DNA of 64,000 nucleotides. Origin: Chloranthus sessilifolius (taxonomy: Eukaryota; Streptophyta; Magnoliopsida; Chloranthales; Chloranthaceae). Made by a program: the position numbers and the translations under genes. Positions 23,901 through 35,269 of this stretch are shown piece after piece. The DNA lies in assembly GCA_021018995.1 (NCBI GenBank), contig CM037587.1:90889251-90953250 (forward strand), read 5' to 3'. The notes beneath the pieces were generated by a model. It was not told the DNA's origin. It searched no databases and saw only the letters and a list, made by a program, of their open reading frames with translations. Every line of letters begins with the position of its first letter. Positions within the stretch are counted from its first letter, which is position 1.

Positions 23901-24685
23901 TCTGTGGCGAGTGCCTCTACAAGCGGTCATATGAAAACATCCTGCTCCGGAGCTTAATTGAAAGCGAGGCAGCAAATATCGTGAAGGAGATACACGAAGG
24001 AGTATGTGGGGCTCATGTCAGTGGGCGCATGCTCGCTAAAAAGATCCTCCGACAAGGGTACTTCTGGGCCCCCATGGAAACTGACTATTGTAAGAACGTT
24101 CATAAATGCTACAAATGCCACGAACATTTCAGTCTGATACATGCTCCAGCCATATATCTACACAGCATGACCACTTCATGGCCATTCGCCACATGGGGCC
24201 TCAACGTCGTTAGAAAGGTCGATCCAAAAGCTTTAAATGAGCATCAGTTCATCCTTGTTGCTATAGAGTACTTCACCAAATGGGTAGAGGCAACATCTTA
24301 CGTGGGCATCAGAGGTAGTCATGTTGAGAAGTTTATCAAGAACAACATCGTTTGTCTATTCGGCGTGCCCAAGGATATCATCACGGATAACGACACCAAT
24401 TTTGTGAACAAGCGCATCAAAGCCTTATGGGAGCAGTACAAAATCAAACATCATCATTCGTCACCATATAGGCCGTAAACTAACAGAGCCGTAGAAGCTG
24501 CCAACATGAAAGTTGTCTGCATCCTTGAGAAGATGGTCGTCACTTACCGAGATTGGAGTGAAAAGTTATCATTTGCACTATGGGCCTACCGAACGTCAAT
24601 TCGTACCGCTACAAGGGAAATACCATTTTACCTTGTGTATGGAACTGAGGTCGTGCTACTAGTTGAAGTACCTAAACATTGCATC
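23901..24685 (+). pseudogene. Tat-1 integrase, N-terminal and core part
   Basis: The zinc-binding region (EIHEGVCGAHVSG, KCYKCHEHF) and core (23981-24718) are readable. The first catalytic Asp is replaced: the copy has TWGLNVV where Tat-2 has TWGLDIV. The second Asp (ITDNDTNF) and the Glu region (NRAVEAANM) remain after an in-frame TAA at 24476. The gene breaks at 24685 where the solo LTR enters and resumes at 32230. Confidence 0.85.
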
Positions 24686-24844
24686 TGTAACATCCCAAAA
24701 AAAAATTCGAAACCATAGGTCCTTATTAGGTGCGTGTCCATTGAGAAATGCATCACCGTTTTGGATTTTCCAAATAAAATCATCTTAGGTCCGTTTTAGC
24801 CTTGTGTAAGACTTTTGAACCAAAGCTTGTACACCACGGTGGTG

Positions 24845-25015
24845 TATTGGCTTAATGTTGTATCTCGTGTGACTAGTGGTTAGGGTGTCCGAGCTCCACA
24901 CCAAATCAAAGATCTTTTGGTGTAATAAGAAATACATCATTTAGGTGTATTAGTTCCACACCGGAACAAGTTAAATAGATAAGGTTTAACACCCAAAATG
25001 GGTGTATGTGTTTCA
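24845..25015. repeat. ACACC/GGTGT sites near the LTR start
   Basis: TACACCACGGTGGTGTA, an almost perfect palindrome near 24830-24850, is followed by scattered GGTGTA and ACACC words up to about 25010. A similar ACACCCATAACAGGTGTATGTG region lies near the start of the second Del/Tekay-like LTR at about 37785-37815. Confidence 0.45.
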
Positions 25016-25654
25016 TAGGGGAACTAACCCCCTTTAAATTATAGAAGGCAAAGTTTCCTTAGGAAGCTATTACCGTTTGCAATTTTAGGCTTTTCTTGGG
25101 TTTCTAGAAAAGAGAAAGAATGAAGAAGAAAGGCATCACCCCGTTCACCCTCAGAGATCCGATGCACCATGATCTCCCATGTGAAGTTCATCTTCTCCGA
25201 TCGTTAACCGCAAGAGAGTGCCGGTTTCGACACGGCTACGATCAAATAGTGTGAGAAAATCCTCTTTTGACCTCACAAACCCTCTTTTGTTCTTTGTTCT
25301 TAGTGATTAGAAACTCAAAACTTCGTGGATCTCACTCTAGGCCGCTCTATTTTGCTCGAGAGAGTCATTGAGTGATTGGATACATCAAGGAGGTTGAAGA
25401 GGTTTGATCTTCACCACTACGATCAAAAGGAATAAAAGGATTTCAAATAATCGAGCAATTTTGAAGCATGGAAATCGATTCTTAGATGCGATCGTCGTGA
25501 GTGTTGCATGCCTGATTGTAGGAGGTAAAATGCATAATTAATTCATGTGTTGAACTTGCATTAAGTAGGATAGATTGTATGCTAAAGATAGGGTTTTAAT
25601 TTTGAGAAAGATGAGTTTGGAAAGAAGAAGCCCGTGTTTCTGAGGATCTGTCAA

Positions 25655-26025
25655 AACCGATCGATCGAAATAAGTATCCGATCAATTAATTTTGACAGGA
25701 TAAAAATGTGAAGGTTTCTGGAGAAACCGATCGATCGAAATAAAATTCAATCGATCAATTTTCGAGTCAGATCGACCGATTTGTGCACTGATCGATCGGA
25801 TTGTAAAATAGAGAGCGTATTAGGAGTTCCTGGAAAAGCCGACGGATCGAAATGAAATTTGATCGATTGGTTTGGAAACCGATCAATCGATTTGGGAACC
25901 AATCAATCGGACTGTGACAAGAGAGATGTGTGGATTTTTTGGAGAAATCAACTGATCAAAATGGATTTCGATCGATCGGTTTTTAAAACCGATCGATCCA
26001 ATTGGGATTCGACCGATCGATTTGG
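25655..26025. repeat. CCGATCGATCGG palindrome cluster
   Basis: About thirteen copies or half-copies of a CCGATCGATCGG-type palindrome, often flanked by AAA or TTT (AAACCGATCGATCGAAAT), with variants such as CCGATCAATCGATT. It lies about 1 kb inside the solo LTR, at the place where the two homologous LTRs carry clusters of a different palindrome. Confidence 0.87.
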
Positions 26026-27116
26026 GCAGATTCTGAAATTTTTCTATTTTTAGTATGAGGACATGGGGGAGACCTTAGTACTTCCCATTTTTTGTCACAT
26101 TTAATATGTAGGATGAAATGTTGTTGTGTTTTAGGTTGTGAGCAAGGGAGCGTGATGGAAAGGTTGCCTTGAAAGAGGGAATCTTCGTTTTGGCTGTGAG
26201 GTTAAGGTGGGGAAAATTTCATACACAATTACATTTTTGATTTAATTTCATAAATGTTTGATATGATCGAATGAAATGTGATCAGTTTTGATTTGAAATG
26301 TTAATATTTGAACTCTTTACAATTGAAACTTTAGATCTTTGAAATTTAATATTTGATTAAATATTTTGAATGTTTGAAATACTCGAAAGCTTTGAATTAT
26401 CGAATCTTTGACATATTGGTTGTTTTAGAAATTTATTGAAATATTGAATCAAGTAATGATCTTTGTTTTGAACATTGTATTTAGCCTTCAAAAATCATGT
26501 AAGGAATTTCATTTTTGACAACGTATGTGAGTTTTTGCAAGTTTTGAATCTTGATTTGTATGGAAATCTTTCGAACGATAAATGAATAAAATTGAAACCA
26601 TTAATCTTTGAAATGTGAATTGAACCATAAGTTAAGAAAATTTTAAGTGGACCACTATAGGCTGATTATAAGTATACCATGGACCGCTATGTGTTAAGCA
26701 CTTATTTTTGCCACTTTCTACACCTTTAAACCTGGCTTTTGCTAGGACTTAGAGTATTTAATATTTGTTTTTGGTGGTGTTTTGCAGCAAGGAGATAATT
26801 TTATCCTTAGTGCAGTTTTCCAGTAAAAAAAGGTCATTTAGAGGGGTTTTTGAATCAAGCAATAGCTGGGAATGAGAGATGAATGGAAATGCTTCAATCC
26901 TAAGCACAAGTGGGGTGTTTTGAGGGTTGCTTTTAGTTGGGCAACAGTTTGGGTCAAGCACCATTAATGCAACAGCAGTAGATCTGCTCTAATCTGAGCC
27001 CCAAGCCTTGCGACCTCCAAGCTATGCACCTTGCACTCTTAGCCAATCTGTCAAGAAGTGCACACAGCTGAGCACACCTTGCTGCAGCCCTTCCATCAAT
27101 CCCATTAACCATTTGC

Positions 27117-27121
<5 letters not shown>

Positions 27122-27165
<44 letters not shown>
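27122..27165. repeat. TA microsatellite
   Basis: About 22 TA units in the Athila-type solo LTR. Open frames here that read Tyr-Ile repeats come from it. Confidence 0.95.
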
Positions 27166-27168
<3 letters not shown>

Positions 27169-27419
27169 CTGCTGCACCAGCCCCACACCTGTCGACTCCT
27201 TCGCAGCAGAACCTGTCGTCGGCAGTCTGCAGCACCTTCCAGCCATCCTCCCATTCAGCTAAGGCTCCAAACCTTTTGAAGTTTATTTGCTGCAGCCTAG
27301 CCAATCCAGTCGACCATTTGGAGAATTAAGTTACAGCAATGCAGCTGCAATCCTCTCAACCTCAGCTGCGTTTAATCCTCATTACAGCAACTGCAGCTGC
27401 AACAAATGTCTCCTTCAAC

Positions 27420-28410
27420 CTATCGAGTGGTATGCTGAGGAAATTAGCTGAACCTGTCAAGTGCTCAAAACACCAACCTGTCGAGCAGTACATTGCTGGA
27501 AAATAGACCTATCGAATGTTGCTGAAGCTGCGCACTCCCTCAGCACCAACCTATCGAGCAGGCCTTCAATCCTATCGAAAAACCCAGCCGCAGCTCCCAC
27601 CTTTTCATCCTATCGAATTGGTCAAAGTGCAGAAGCAAACCTGTCGAACAGCACACTTCAAGGACCCCTTGAACCTATCGAAAGCTTCAGCTCCTCAAAT
27701 TGCCTCTTCATCCTCTCGGCTGCACACAAGTTTCACCTGAAAAATAGGTCATAAAGCCTATTGACCGCTGAAATATTTCAATCCGTCGAGATGCCCAACC
27801 TGCAGCCCTTCTCTAACCTCTCGATGCATGTTCAAGATCCCATCCAACCATCCCGACCAGCAGAACTCCAAGCTGTAGATCATCTTCAATCTCAAGGCAT
27901 GCACCCTGCACCAACCAAACGATCAAGTCATTGCAGCTTAGAACTTGTCGACCAGATAGCAGCAGCCCCACCTTTGAATTCCAACGACTTGTAGATGAAC
28001 ACCCCAGCCAATTGCTCAAGCAGTACCAAACTCCAATGCCCATCCTCTCGACTGCATTCTTCACCAAAGCACCAACCATCGACTGGTTCAGCAAGCAACA
28101 GCAGCCCTCCATTTTTCTACCTTGCCGACCAGCAAACTCCCTCAGCTCAAACCAGCAACCTATCGAACTCTTCATGTGCTGGGTTTTAATCCTATCGAAA
28201 CACCAGCTGCAGCTCCCACCTATCCATCCTATCGAATTCTTCAAGTGCAACAAGCAACCTGTTGAACTCTTCATTGCAGCTGCCTTCAACCTATCGAAAT
28301 GCAGTGTGCACCTGTCGACCTATCGAAAAGCAAGTAGAAGCAGCCTTGCACCTATCGAAATATTCAGCTGCAGCTACACTTCAGCCAACCTATCGAAAGG
28401 TTGAAGCAAT
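27420..28410. repeat. CCTATCGAA motif cluster
   Basis: At least eighteen copies of CC(T)TATCGAA, with CCTGTCGAG and CCTCTCGA(C/T) variants, are spaced irregularly by roughly 20-60 bases and mixed with GCAGCTGCA words. The core TCGA is palindromic and holds one CpG. It occupies U3 upstream of TATA-like sequences, as the CGCGCAATT cluster does in Athila-1. No copy occurs in the other elements. Confidence 0.85.
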
Positions 28411-28479
28411 GGCTCCCTTAACCTCACGACAGCAAACCTGCATGCAAGTTTCAGCTGCAATCCAGCCCACAGCACCCGT

Positions 28480-28850
28480 TGACCACCTAGATATCTCAAT
28501 TCGTTGAGATTCCCAACCTCCGGATTTCTCCAATCGGCCGATGTGCAGTCAAGATCCTATCCAACGGTCGATTTCTCATAACGTCCCTCAAATCTGGCAT
28601 CTTATGTGCAGCTGCATATGCATTTATATATATAGACTTCTTGCTTCAGCTGAAAAATCAGACCATAACAGCATTTGACCTCTTAAATATCTCAACTTGT
28701 TGAGAAGCCCAGCCTTCAGCTTGTGTCAAATCTGTCAAGATGCAGTCAAGATCCTATCCAACCATTGACTCCTCAGAAAGCCCCTCAAATCTAGCGTCTT
28801 GAGTGCAGCTGCATGTACATCTATATATATATTTCTTGCTTCAGCCCCCC
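28480..28850 (+). repeat. Tandem duplication with TATA-like sequences
   Basis: 28486-28655 and 28670-28840 are diverged copies, each with ATCTCAA(T/C)T(C/T)GTTGAGA, TGCAGTCAAGATCCTATCC, AAGTGCAGCTGCATRT-like text and a TATATATATA box before TTCTTGCTTCAGC. A third partial copy lies at 27745-27860. The LTR may therefore have duplicated core promoters. Confidence 0.7.
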
Positions 28851-29859
28851 ATTGCAACCCATCGAAGGGTTCTTTGACTGTAAATTAAAACCCAACGAAT
28901 GGTTCATGTGGCTGCAGCTCCATCTATCGAAATACTTCAAGCCTATTCTTTCAAGCTGTAGCCATGAGATCTAACATCAGCAATTTAGTAAAACGGGGCC
29001 ACTCGGGGCTGTTTTGGTGACAAACAGCGGAGGTACATTGGGCTAGTTTTGAAAATAATTACAGCAGGGACACTTTGGGGTAGCAAAGAATAATTGGTGG
29101 GCAATCACTTGAGGTGTGCAACTCGAAAAAGGGGCAGCTTGGGTCTATTTTGCGGACAGCAAGTGTAAAGATAAGTAGCAGGCATTTTGTGGATTGACAA
29201 GGGCAGATTGGGAACTCCAATGCACAGAAAATGTTGCACATGGGTGTGAATAAATATTTGGCGGGAATGCAACTGAAGCACAACAGAAGGGGATCTATCT
29301 CTGCTCTCTGATTGGCTGAAGCCTAAGGCACAAGGATCAATGCATATGTATAAATATCCATTTATTTTGCTATTTTTCTTCAGCAAGGAAAGTAGGAACA
29401 AAGGAATAGCCCGAGTTCTCCTTAGCTCATTTAGGTTTAGTTTAGATTTTTATTTTCCTTTTTCTCTTCCCCCTTCTCTCTCTAATTCAGCCTGTTGGAT
29501 TAGATCTAGATAGCAGCTCAAATCTGGTTTGTAATTGTAATTTCGGCATGAAGAAATGAGGATCGATGCACAGACTACAGATCTGGGAACAAGATTATTG
29601 TAAGTTATTTTGTTTGAAGAAATAAATTATTAATTTTAAAAATTAGTTAAATCTAAAGATCTTGTGGTCCCATTAGATGCTCGATCAGATTTGTGTAGAG
29701 GAGTTTGTTAATTAGCTCACCCGCTTAACTGGTAGATCTCTTGATGACCATCTGATTTCCCTGGGTTTGACATGCCTGTGGGTGTCTGTACCTGTGGCCT
29801 TGCATCAACAACATTTGTAGTGATTATCTTGTTCTAATCAAAGCCATCGGAATGGAGGA

Positions 29860-29985
29860 AATCTGTTGGATGATTTGTGACCATTTAAGTGGACAGATCA
29901 TAGCCATAAGACCTATCCCAACCGGGGATGGAGAAAATCTATTGGATGGTCTGTGACCATTGAAGTGGACAGATCATAGCCATAA
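29860..29985 (+). repeat. 65-bp tandem pair in the solo LTR
   Basis: Two copies of a GGATG(A/G)T(T/C)TGTGACCAT stretch with AAGTGGACAGATCATAGCC. Related single copies occur at 7460-7500 and 7900-7925 in the Athila-1 LTR. Confidence 0.75.
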
Positions 29986-30894
29986 GATCAATCCAAACCA
30001 CCGGCCTAAATCAGATTCTTATACCTTGTATTTGTGCTTATACCCAAATGAAGGATGGCTGCATATCCTCAGATCTTGAACTGTTTTGCAATGGAAATCA
30101 GGCCCTACCTATCTATTTCCCATCATTTTATATTTTATTTTACCATCCATCTCCCTCCATCTTTTAGTTTAGTTTTATTTCAGTTTTGTAAACATCTCAA
30201 AGTTTTGACTTAAATTGACGACTCAGGATAGAATTTCCAAATTAGTGTAATGGTTTCTACTTGTCCATCTTCAGTTTGCTAGAGTTTGATTGACACCCAA
30301 ATTTTTAGTTGATTGTGGATTAGATTAAATCTGTATTGATGGGATCCTAGACTTGATTGACGACCAATGCTAGGAAACTTGATATATGGTGTAACGGTAC
30401 TATTTATTTTTATAAATATCTGATAGCTGAGGACTAAGATTGATAACCTTAATCTGAAGAAGGAGGATTAGGATTCATTTTTATGCACTTTAGTTTAAAT
30501 AACCATTCTTTTATTCATATTTCTCCAGTAGTTCTATAAAATAATTAGATCTAGTGACACAAAAAAACTCTCTTTCTTTTCTCTCTTTCTCATTAGAATT
30601 GCCAGATCTGTAGCCAGATCTGGATGTCTACTATACACCCTTTAGGTTTAGATCACTATGCCCTGTAGGACAAACTCTTATTAAAACTTGCTACAATGGA
30701 TCTTGTATCTTACAGGTCTAAGATATTTTTGTTGTGCTGAATCCACCCTATGTTTTACTTTATTTTTATTTTGCCTTTATCATTACACAATAATCAACAC
30801 ACTGAAAATCCCCAACACTATGGGCAGATTATAACTACACCATGGACTACTATGGAGGGATTATAAGTACACCGTGGGCCACTAGGGCGGAATC

Positions 30895-31690
30895 GAATCA
30901 GTACGACAGTTTATCCGTAATTTGAACCTTCTGAATTTAGAAATCTAAAATTTAAACATAAGAACTGTAATTTAACTGGTACGGCGGGTTATCCATAATT
31001 TGAATTGGTACTATGGGATATTCGTAATTTGAATCGGTACGACAGGATATCCGTAATTTAAACCAGTGCGGTGGGATATCTGTAATTTAAATTGGTACAA
31101 CAGTTTATTTGTAATTCGTTATTTGTATCATGCTTTGAAATTCGAACATTGAATCCGAAACTTTGAACTCACTATGTAATCTAAGTAAGAATGTGTAAGA
31201 CCGGCATGGTGGGCTATCCGTTAATCGAATAAGTAAGAAGTGTAAGTAAACTATGTAAGAATGTGTAAAACGTGTAAGTGAACCTATGTAAGAATGTGTA
31301 AGACATGTAAGTAAGCTATGTAAGAATGTATAAGACATGTAAGTGAAGCTACGTAAGAATGTGCAAGACTTGTAAGTGAAGCTATGTAAGAATGAGTAAG
31401 AAATGTAAGTAAATGTGAATTAAATCCAGTAAATTGTTTTCTGTTTTGATATGAAGATACCCTATTTTGATACTAAGTTTTCTTTGACAAGAAAAGGCAT
31501 TTGAAATCAGTTTAAGTTTTAATAAGAAAAGGCATTTGAAATCAGTTCAGTTTTAATAAGAAAAGACATTTGAAATCAGTTTAAGTTTTGATAAGAAAAA
31601 AAATTGAAATCAGTTTAAGTTTTGATAAGAAAAGGCATTTGAATCAATTTTGGTTTTGATAAGAAAAGGCACGTTGAATTCAGTCTCTAT
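30895..31690 (+). repeat. Three short tandem arrays in the Del/Tekay-like solo LTR
   Basis: First, about six units with GGTACGACGGGATATCCGTAA-like text (30895-31125). Second, about seven units with GTAAGAATGTGTAAGACATG (31190-31410). Third, about six units with GTTTTGATAAGAAAAGGCAT (31440-31690). All have periods of about 33-36 bp and are diverged. Confidence 0.8.
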
Positions 31691-32229
31691 TTTGAGCATG
31701 AAAATGTCATCAGTTTTAATATGAATATGTTTTGATCTTTGTCTTTGAATCTATGCATGACTGATGAGATGTATATTAATATCAGTTTTCTCCACTAAGC
31801 TTAGACTGTTAGCTCACCCGACTATACATCACAGGTATAACACATATAAGGACAGCAGACTTGAGGATTGAGGACTTGAGAGTTTGTAAGATTTTCAGGA
31901 TCGTAGGTTTAGTATGTTGTAGATTTTGGTAAGTTCAGACTTGATACATTCGTGCTATTATATATGTATGGTACACTACTGTTGGGTGATGGTTGGCCAT
32001 CATCGGTGGTTTATTTTAAATTACTGTTCATGTTGGATATTAGAACTGGAGATTTTAATTATGCCATATGTATTATCTGCTTTGATTTCTACATGTGTGT
32101 GAATGTACCAAGCATTCTGTATCAGATTGTGATCTACGATCTGGCAGTCCGAGTTTTCCCATTTGGTTTAAAGAAAAAAGAAATTATCTCAAAAAGTTAT
32201 ATTGGGAAAATTCGAGCTATCACAGCATC

Positions 32230-32574
32230 CTCATCGAATTCGATCTACCGGAAGCAGAAAGAGAGAGGTCCCGTTTCAAACAGTTGAATCTGATCGATGA
32301 GAAAAGGATCCTACCCTTGTGTCACACTCAGGACTATCAGAGGAGGATCGCACGTTCTTACAATAAGCGTGTTCGCGTTCGATATTTAAAGGCGGGTGAC
32401 ACAGTACTCAAGAAAATCCTCTCTTCTCTCCACGTTGATCCGAGAGGAAAATTCAAGCCCAATTTGGAAGGGCTCTACGTCATAAGAGAAGTACTCCCTG
32501 GGTATGCACTTCATCTCGCCACAATAGACGGAGATCACTGTCCTGAGCCAATAAACATTGGATACATGTACTGA
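32230..32574 (+). pseudogene. Tat-1 integrase C-terminus
   Basis: After the solo LTR the integrase resumes: DLPEAERERSRF, LNLIDEKRILPLCHTQ, RRIARSYNKRVRVRYLKAGD, HVDPRGKFKPNLEG and YVIREVLPGYALHLATIDGD. It matches 59775-60128 of Tat-2. The frame is open to the TGA at 32572-32574. Confidence 0.87.
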
Positions 32575-33214
32575 TTCTACTCCTAAGTATCCTATGGCAA
32601 GGTAAGTATTGATAAGATAGATACGTAACTGCTCCCCATAACAGAGGTCATCATTTCAAAGTCAAGTAGTCAAAAAGCATCAATGAATGCTTATACCCTT
32701 TGCTACACCCATTGATCCATTAGCCTTTCGTTCATAAACCCCTCCCCAAAAAAGGAAGAAAGAAAAAGTGTATATAAAAACCAACAAAAAAAGAGAAAAA
32801 GAGTTACCATCAAAACCCAAAAAAAATTATTATTAGAAAAGCAAAATCCCAAAAGAGGATGTCTGAAAAAATAAATAAATAAATAGAAAAAGATAGAAAA
32901 ATCATGGGGCATGTACAGTAAATATCTCCTAAAGAAGAATGGTATTATGGCAGCTGGAACCCAATTAATAAAAACCTTTAAACCTAAGAATACCTTCAAA
33001 ATTCCTAACCTATCCCTTCTAACCCATAGCCATGATACATCCTTGAAGAAAGCCCTCTTTAAGGTCTACGAGTAATATTAATATCTGTTGAGTCAACACG
33101 AGCCAAACTGAGAGACAACAAAAGAATTTCATCCAGTGGGCTATGACGAAATCAACGTCCATGTCTTGGCCTTCAAGAAAAAAAAAGAGAAAAAGAAAAT
33201 ATACAAGCTCAAAG

Positions 33215-33420
33215 CAAAAATGGACGTGATGAAAATCCGAAAGGGCGCTACAAGTAAAAACAACGAGCTTGTGCGGACCAGGTAAAACCTGAAAGGGCAC
33301 CTGGGGTAAAAATGCATACCCATGGACGTGGTGAAAACCTGAAATGGCGCTACGGGTAAAAAAGAGGGCGACAATGGGCATGGCAAAAATTCATCTTAGG
33401 CGTTGTGAGTAAAATGGTTG
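33215..33420 (-). repeat. 47-bp-type tandem repeat in Tat-1
   Basis: On the - strand, repeated GCGCC(C/A)TTTCAGGTTTTCACCACGTCC-like units. The same array is at 58930-59130 in Tat-2. By eye about four units. Confidence 0.75.
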
Positions 33421-34319
33421 AAAAAGAAAAGGAAAGAAAAAAATTAAGAGAAAAAAGATCGGTTACCCTCCGTTGGTTACATCTTCAAGCCATCTGGTCT
33501 TCAATTTTGGCCGCTCATGTTAATTCAAATTTGGTTATGATCAGGTAAATATTCATAATCACACCGTCAAACACATAACCTGAGGTAAGGATAAAAGGTT
33601 AAATCAGCCCAAAGGGATGGACGTTCTGACCTTGATAAAAATTCTGAACCTAAATCAGGTCCGACTACATGAATGGGTTCGGCTATGGTCAAAATGGGAC
33701 CTGTGACTTCGTCTCACTGTTAAGGCATAAAAATAAAAATAAAAAGAGAGAGAAAAAAATAATAAATAAAATTCTAAAAAAATACATACTCCTTTTTTAT
33801 GTCCATGTACATATTTACAACATCTTACTTTCATCCAAAAGAAAAAAAGAAAATTCAAAAGAAAAATCCAAAAAAATAAGTCTTGATTCTTCTGTTAATA
33901 TATATAGCTAAAAGTCGGCTTCTTCTGTTAATTAGGATGCACATCTATTATCTGTATAAACAAAAAAAAGGACTAACATTTTCTTAAGAATGTGCAGGAA
34001 CATCAAGTGGCATAAGGCCTCGAAGCAGGCGACCTCTCATCGATGGATGGATCAGATTAAGTATCTCGTCATAAGCATCCAGTCTATTCAGAAAAAAAAT
34101 AAAAAGAGAGGAAGAAAGAAAGAAAATCATTTTGAAAAAGAAAAAATAAAATCTGTGTTTTTATGGTACTTTTTGTTACGTACATGCGTGCTTCAATGAG
34201 GTAAAATGTCAATATTTTACCGGCAACGCAGCTGTACAAAATTAATGTCCTAAGTCTATAGTTTGCCTTGGGCCTTTGGGTCCTATTTTTAAGAGGAGCA
34301 ACAGTGTCATTCTCAGCCA

Positions 34320-34410
34320 AATGGTCAATGTTTCGATTAGGTCAAATGGTCAAATGCTCAATGTTTCGATCTCAGTCAAATGGTCAAATGGTCAATGTCG
34401 AACAACTATA
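34320..34410 (+). repeat. Short tandem TCAAATGGTCAATG repeat
   Basis: About six imperfect copies of CAAATGGTCAATGTTTCGA-like units next to the Tat-1 3' end. Confidence 0.7.
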
Positions 34411-34994
34411 TTCAAACATGGATGTAGAAGGGATCTTTTCCCTTGATTATTCTCAGGCATAGGCTTAAAACCTGCACGGTATCCTTGTAAAGTGTACGCC
34501 ATGCGTCTAAGTATCCGTTGGATGGTCGTTGTTCCTGTAAATGGTACCCAGACGGGATCTGGGTCGGGACTTCCATCGCCTTATTATCTATTGTCCCTAA
34601 TGGGTCCATATTTTTACATAGTTTGTTTGTTTGTAAGATCATAGCCAAAAAGTGGCACACACTCTCAAAATGTGTTGCGACATCAATATTCACTCCTCTC
34701 AGATAATTGTGCTAAATTATCTTCAGGATCGTTGTGTTCGCCCAAGAATCTCAAACCCTACCTCGCATAGGGGCACCCATGGCCGATCAAATGGCACAAT
34801 CAATGCCTCATGAGATTAGGCGCAACCGTTGGATCTTCGCGTCATTGCTTTATGCGAAGTTTGAAGTATGGGTCTATCACCTTCCCGCTCACAGGGCTGT
34901 TTTGTTCAAAATGAATCTTGAACTTCATGCATCATCAAACACACCATCACGGTTATTCCTAGTAGTGTCGCTAAGCGCTTGGGGGCCAATAATA

Positions 34995-35140
34995 TCGAGG
35001 AACTGGCATTTTCCCAACATATTGGGCTTCTGCTATTCTCTCTCGAGGAACGGACGTCTCCCAATACATTGGGCTTCCGCTACTCTCTCTCTGAATGGAC
35101 GTTTTTCCAACATATTGGGCTTCCGCTACTCTTCATATTT
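34995..35140 (+). repeat. 46-47 bp tandem repeat in Tat-1
   Basis: Three copies of a unit containing CAACATATTGGGCTTCCGCT. The ATTGGGC word starts at 35021, 35068 and 35114. Confidence 0.85.
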
Positions 35141-35256
35141 TTTTTTACCATTTGATGTTTGAGGTTCATTTTGAATAAGGTGGACCCGTTAATATTTGTC
35201 TTGGGCTTCTTCGAATGTCTCTTTATTTGGCATACGATCATTAGTGATCGGACACC

Positions 35257-35269
35257 AAAGAGGGGCATC
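35257..35269 (+). promoter_or_regulatory. Polypurine tract of Tat-1
   Basis: AAAGAGGGGCATC lies immediately before TGTAGACA, the LTR start. The same sequence occurs inverted at 50555-50567 for Tat-2. Confidence 0.85.

Larger units (their letters stand above)
26692..30817 (+). mobile_element. Solo LTR, Athila type, 4126 bp, nested
   Basis: It begins TGTTAAGCAC and ends CCCCAACA, with the 5-base duplication CTATG at 26687-26691 and 30818-30822. The host LTR text (GATTATAAGTA(T/C)ACC, ATGGACCGCTATG) continues across it. From 29800 to 30720 it matches the Athila-1 LTR (GTGACCATTTAAGTGGAC, TCATAGCCATAAG, CAGATCTGTAGCCAGATCTGG, GGACAAACTCTTA). There is no internal region. It is nearly twice as long as the Athila-1 LTR, mostly because of expanded U3 repeats. 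Confidence 0.9.
24686..32224 (+). mobile_element. Solo LTR, Del/Tekay-like (3.4 kb without its insert)
   Basis: It begins TGTAACATCCC and ends GAGCTATCACA. The 5-base duplication GCATC flanks it (24681-24685 and 32225-32229), and the Tat-1 integrase reading frame is restored when it is removed. No internal region or second LTR is present. Family features shared with 35657-37972 and 43493-45625 are the TGT(A/G)ACA(T/G)CCC end and the TTAGACTAT/GTCGCAGGT stretch near the other end (31790-31840 here). It encodes nothing recognisable. Confidence 0.87.
32575..35256 (+). other. Tat-1 3' untranslated region, antisense genes absent
   Basis: 2.7 kb without a supported gene. The left part (to about 33700) is the counterpart of 58900-59770 of Tat-2, and the right part (about 34280-35256) is the counterpart of 50570-51650. 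The 7 kb of Tat-2 in between, with both + strand genes, has no match here. A-rich stretches fill the junction. Confidence 0.65.

Noticed and set aside
27008..27304. Open frames on both strands with Tyr-Ile repeats
   Set aside because: They are translations of the TA microsatellite at 27122-27165 inside a solo LTR.
27461..28507. Several overlapping Ser/Pro-rich open frames up to 158 codons
   Set aside because: They arise from the repetitive, stop-poor CCTATCGAA cluster in all frames and have no protein-like conservation or domain.
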